64,000 nt of DNA from Chitinophaga sp. LS1 (GTDB lineage Bacteria > Bacteroidota > Bacteroidia > Chitinophagales > Chitinophagaceae). The position numbers and the translations under genes were made by a program. Below, piece by piece: positions 62,310-64,000 of this stretch. The DNA lies in contig NZ_CP128362.1 in the NCBI RefSeq assembly GCF_034274695.1, positions 930,001 to 994,000 on the forward strand. Reading direction: 5' to 3'. The notes beneath the pieces were generated by a model that was given only the letters and a program-made list of their open reading frames with translations, ran no database searches and was not told the origin of the DNA. Each line of letters opens with the position of its first letter. Within the stretch, counting starts at the first letter, position 1.

Positions 62310-63560
62310 TCACTTCTTCTTCTTTTTCTTCTTCACCTTCTCCATCTCCGCATGATGCTGGTCAATCAACAACTGCCAGTTATCATTCGGTATATCCTCA
62401 GAAAACTTAATCGTCTCCCTATAATCATTCTTATCAATCTTCATCACCGTAATTTCCTTCCCTAAATACTTTTGAATCTCCTCCAGCACTGGCTTCTCCT
62501 CATCACTACAAAAAGACACTGCCTGTCCTTTCTGCACCCCACGACCCGTACGCCCAACTCTATGCACGTAATTCTCCGGCACATCCGGCAAGTCATAATT
62601 CACCACATAATCCACATTCGGAATATCAATCCCCCGCGCATTCACATCAGTAGTAATCAACAACTTCACCTTCCCCGTCTTAAAATCCTCCATCGCCTCT
62701 AACCTGTTCTCCTGCTCCTTACCACCATGCATCACCAACGCCGGCACCTCTACCCTTGCCATCGCCGCCTGCACACGTTCTGCACGCACCTTTGTTCTCA
62801 CAAACACCAGGATCTTCCCTTCCGGAAACTCCTTCACCAACCGCTCCAGGAAGAACCGCTTATCATCCATCCCCACAAACGCGACCGCATGCTGTACATT
62901 CTTTGACACCGGATCTTCAGGGGAAATCTGGATCCTGATCGGATTCGTCACCACAGAATAAGCCAGGTCCTTGATATCCTTATCAATAGTCGCAGAGAAG
63001 AACAAAGTCTGGTGCCTGCGGGACATATGTTTCAATACATCTCTGATATCCCTGATAAAACCCATATCCAGCATATGATCCGCTTCATCCAGGATCAGGG
63101 TCTCGGTAAAATTCAGGTCAATAAATCCCCTGCTGATGAGGTCAAACATCCTACCAGGGGTGGCAATGAGTACATCTACCCCCTGGGCCAGCTTTTTCAG
63201 CTGAGGACCTTCGTCTACTCCACCGAAAAGGCCTAATATATTCAGTTTGGTATACTTTGCGATTACAGTAAATACCTCGGCGATCTGGATCGCCAGTTCA
63301 CGGGTAGGCACCATCACGACACATCTTACCTCTCCTTTCGTCTTTCTGGGTAGCCTATCGAGCTTTTGTTGCAGCAGATGCAGCACCGGGATGGCAAAAG
63401 CCGCGGTTTTTCCGGTACCGGTCTGGGCTATCGCCATTACATCGTCCCCCTTCAATATAGATGGGATCGCCTTAAATTGGATATCAGTCGGGCGTTTAAA
63501 TCCCAATTCCTCCAGGCTTCTTTTAATCTCCGGGGAAATACGATATTGTTCAAATTTCAT
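62310..63560 (-). CDS. DEAD-box RNA helicase, RhlE-like
   Basis: 416 aa from the ATG at 63560 (MKFEQYRISPEIKRSLEELG); the upstream in-frame stretch has no family pattern. Motifs are complete: Q motif FKRPTDIQFKAIP, motif I AQTGTGKT, Ia PTRELAIQ, II DEAD, III SAT, IV ILVFVRTK, V ITTDVNARGIDIP, VI HRVGRTGR. It unwinds RNA in ribosome assembly or mRNA turnover. The C-terminus is a short poly-Lys tail (KVKKKKKKK). Confidence 0.95.
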   Translation of the reverse strand: MKFEQYRISPEIKRSLEELGFKRPTDIQFKAIPSILKGDDVMAIAQTGTGKTAAFAIPVLHLLQQKLDRLPRKTKGEVRCVVMVPTRELAIQIAEVFTVIAKYTKLNILGLFGGVDEGPQLKKLAQGVDVLIATPGRMFDLISRGFIDLNFTETLILDEADHMLDMGFIRDIRDVLKHMSRRHQTLFFSATIDKDIKDLAYSVVTNPIRIQISPEDPVSKNVQHAVAFVGMDDKRFFLERLVKEFPEGKILVFVRTKVRAERVQAAMARVEVPALVMHGGKEQENRLEAMEDFKTGKVKLLITTDVNARGIDIPNVDYVVNYDLPDVPENYVHRVGRTGRGVQKGQAVSFCSDEEKPVLEEIQKYLGKEITVMKIDKNDYRETIKFSEDIPNDNWQLLIDQHHAEMEKVKKKKKKK

Positions 63561-63762
63561 AGTGCAAAGATATGGGTGTAGGGGGAATGTACCGAATGTG
63601 GGGGGTAAAAGTGGTTTTCGGGGGTTGGATCTGAGAAGATTTTTCATCAATTTGAATGCGAAAAAATCAGGTTGAGAAAGGGATAATTTTTGTTTTTTTA
63701 TTTAGAACAATCGCAGTAAATTCAATACCAGTAAAGGTTTTAAAATAAAAACAAATTAAATT

Positions 63763-64000
63763 ATGAATGTCAATTTGCAACAGGAAAAGCAGACAATTTT
63801 GGATGCTTTGGATCGCACCCGAAGTGGTGTGTGGGCTACGGCGCCAGAAATTGCCGGGTATTCAGGCGTCAATCTCGAAAATGTATTAAGGATTGTGTAC
63901 AATTCCCGTGAATTTATGAAATGCACTGTTAGAAGTGATGATGGATTGCCCATGTTTACATCCCGGAAGGTGTATAAGGCAAGATCTCCATTCTGGCACA
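63763..64000 (+). CDS. Small unknown protein cut by the window end
   Basis: At least 79 codons: MNVNLQQEKQTILDALDRTR, then SGVWATAPEIAGYSGVNLEN and FMKCTVRSDDGLPMFTSRKVY. The EIAGYSGVNLENVLRIV part looks like a winged-helix-type or partner-binding helix pair. It continues past 64000, so the full length and function are unknown. It is divergent from the helicase. Confidence 0.6.
   Translation, partial: MNVNLQQEKQTILDALDRTRSGVWATAPEIAGYSGVNLENVLRIVYNSREFMKCTVRSDDGLPMFTSRKVYKARSPFWH

Overview
The window looks like chromosomal DNA from a Bacteroidota bacterium, most likely a Chitinophaga-like member of the Chitinophagaceae. This rests on two SusC/SusD pairs, three FecI-type ECF sigma factors (two with FecR anti-sigma factors), several promoters of the Bacteroidota TTG-N19-21-TAnnTTTG type, Bacteroidota-style secreted enzymes and FtsX/MacB-type permeases. 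I saw no rRNA, tRNA, CRISPR array, intact insertion sequence or replication origin.

Region 1 (1-25 kb) holds three ECF-sigma-centred modules. Cluster 1 is SusC1-SusD1-small exported protein (minus) divergent from ECF1-FecR1-AraC-like 1 (plus). Cluster 2 is AT-rich: an S9 peptidase with a split signal peptide and SusC2-SusD2 (minus), plus ECF2 without an anti-sigma, a second small exported protein and a large outer-membrane barrel (plus); a third small exported protein (8689-8940) lies at its left edge. Cluster 3 is ECF3-FecR3-AraC-like 2-AraC-like 3. The small exported proteins are one family. The AraC-like proteins (a fourth is at 58.2 kb) are one paralogous family that follows the sigma/anti-sigma genes. 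Two recurrent promoter patterns tie these modules together: a GTACYTTTT element with cluster-specific downstream boxes, and TTAAC-N6-TTAAC-N21-TAGYTTAG.

Region 2 (25-32.4 kb) holds a MauE/DoxX membrane protein, an unknown membrane protein plus secreted HExxH peptidase pair followed by a frameshifted small secreted gene, an HNH endonuclease with its own promoter/operator, and an ABC-transporter permease.

Region 3 (32.3-39.6 kb, all minus) is the most striking: a ferritin-like protein, a LodA/GoxA-like quinoprotein with both predicted CTQ residues, a QhpD-like radical SAM/SPASM protein and a LodB/QhpG-like flavoprotein. The flavoprotein carries an in-frame hexapeptide repeat tract. The intercistronic junctions here have been tandemly duplicated. 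I interpret the locus as a quinoprotein (possibly an amino-acid or amine oxidase) with two maturation enzymes and a VioB-like partner.

Region 4 (39.8-64 kb) is mixed: a GH78 rhamnosidase, an acyl-CoA dehydrogenase, a zeta-toxin-like kinase with a small basic partner, an autoregulated Fic protein, a barrel-gene remnant, SDR and AraC genes separated by a seven-copy junction repeat, an aldo/keto reductase with another AraC regulator, a GMC oxidoreductase with its gluconate-2-dehydrogenase-subunit-3-like partner, a GT-C-like membrane protein, unknown genes, a RhuM-Fic/DOC protein, a 74-bp repeat array, a DEAD-box helicase and a gene cut by the window end.
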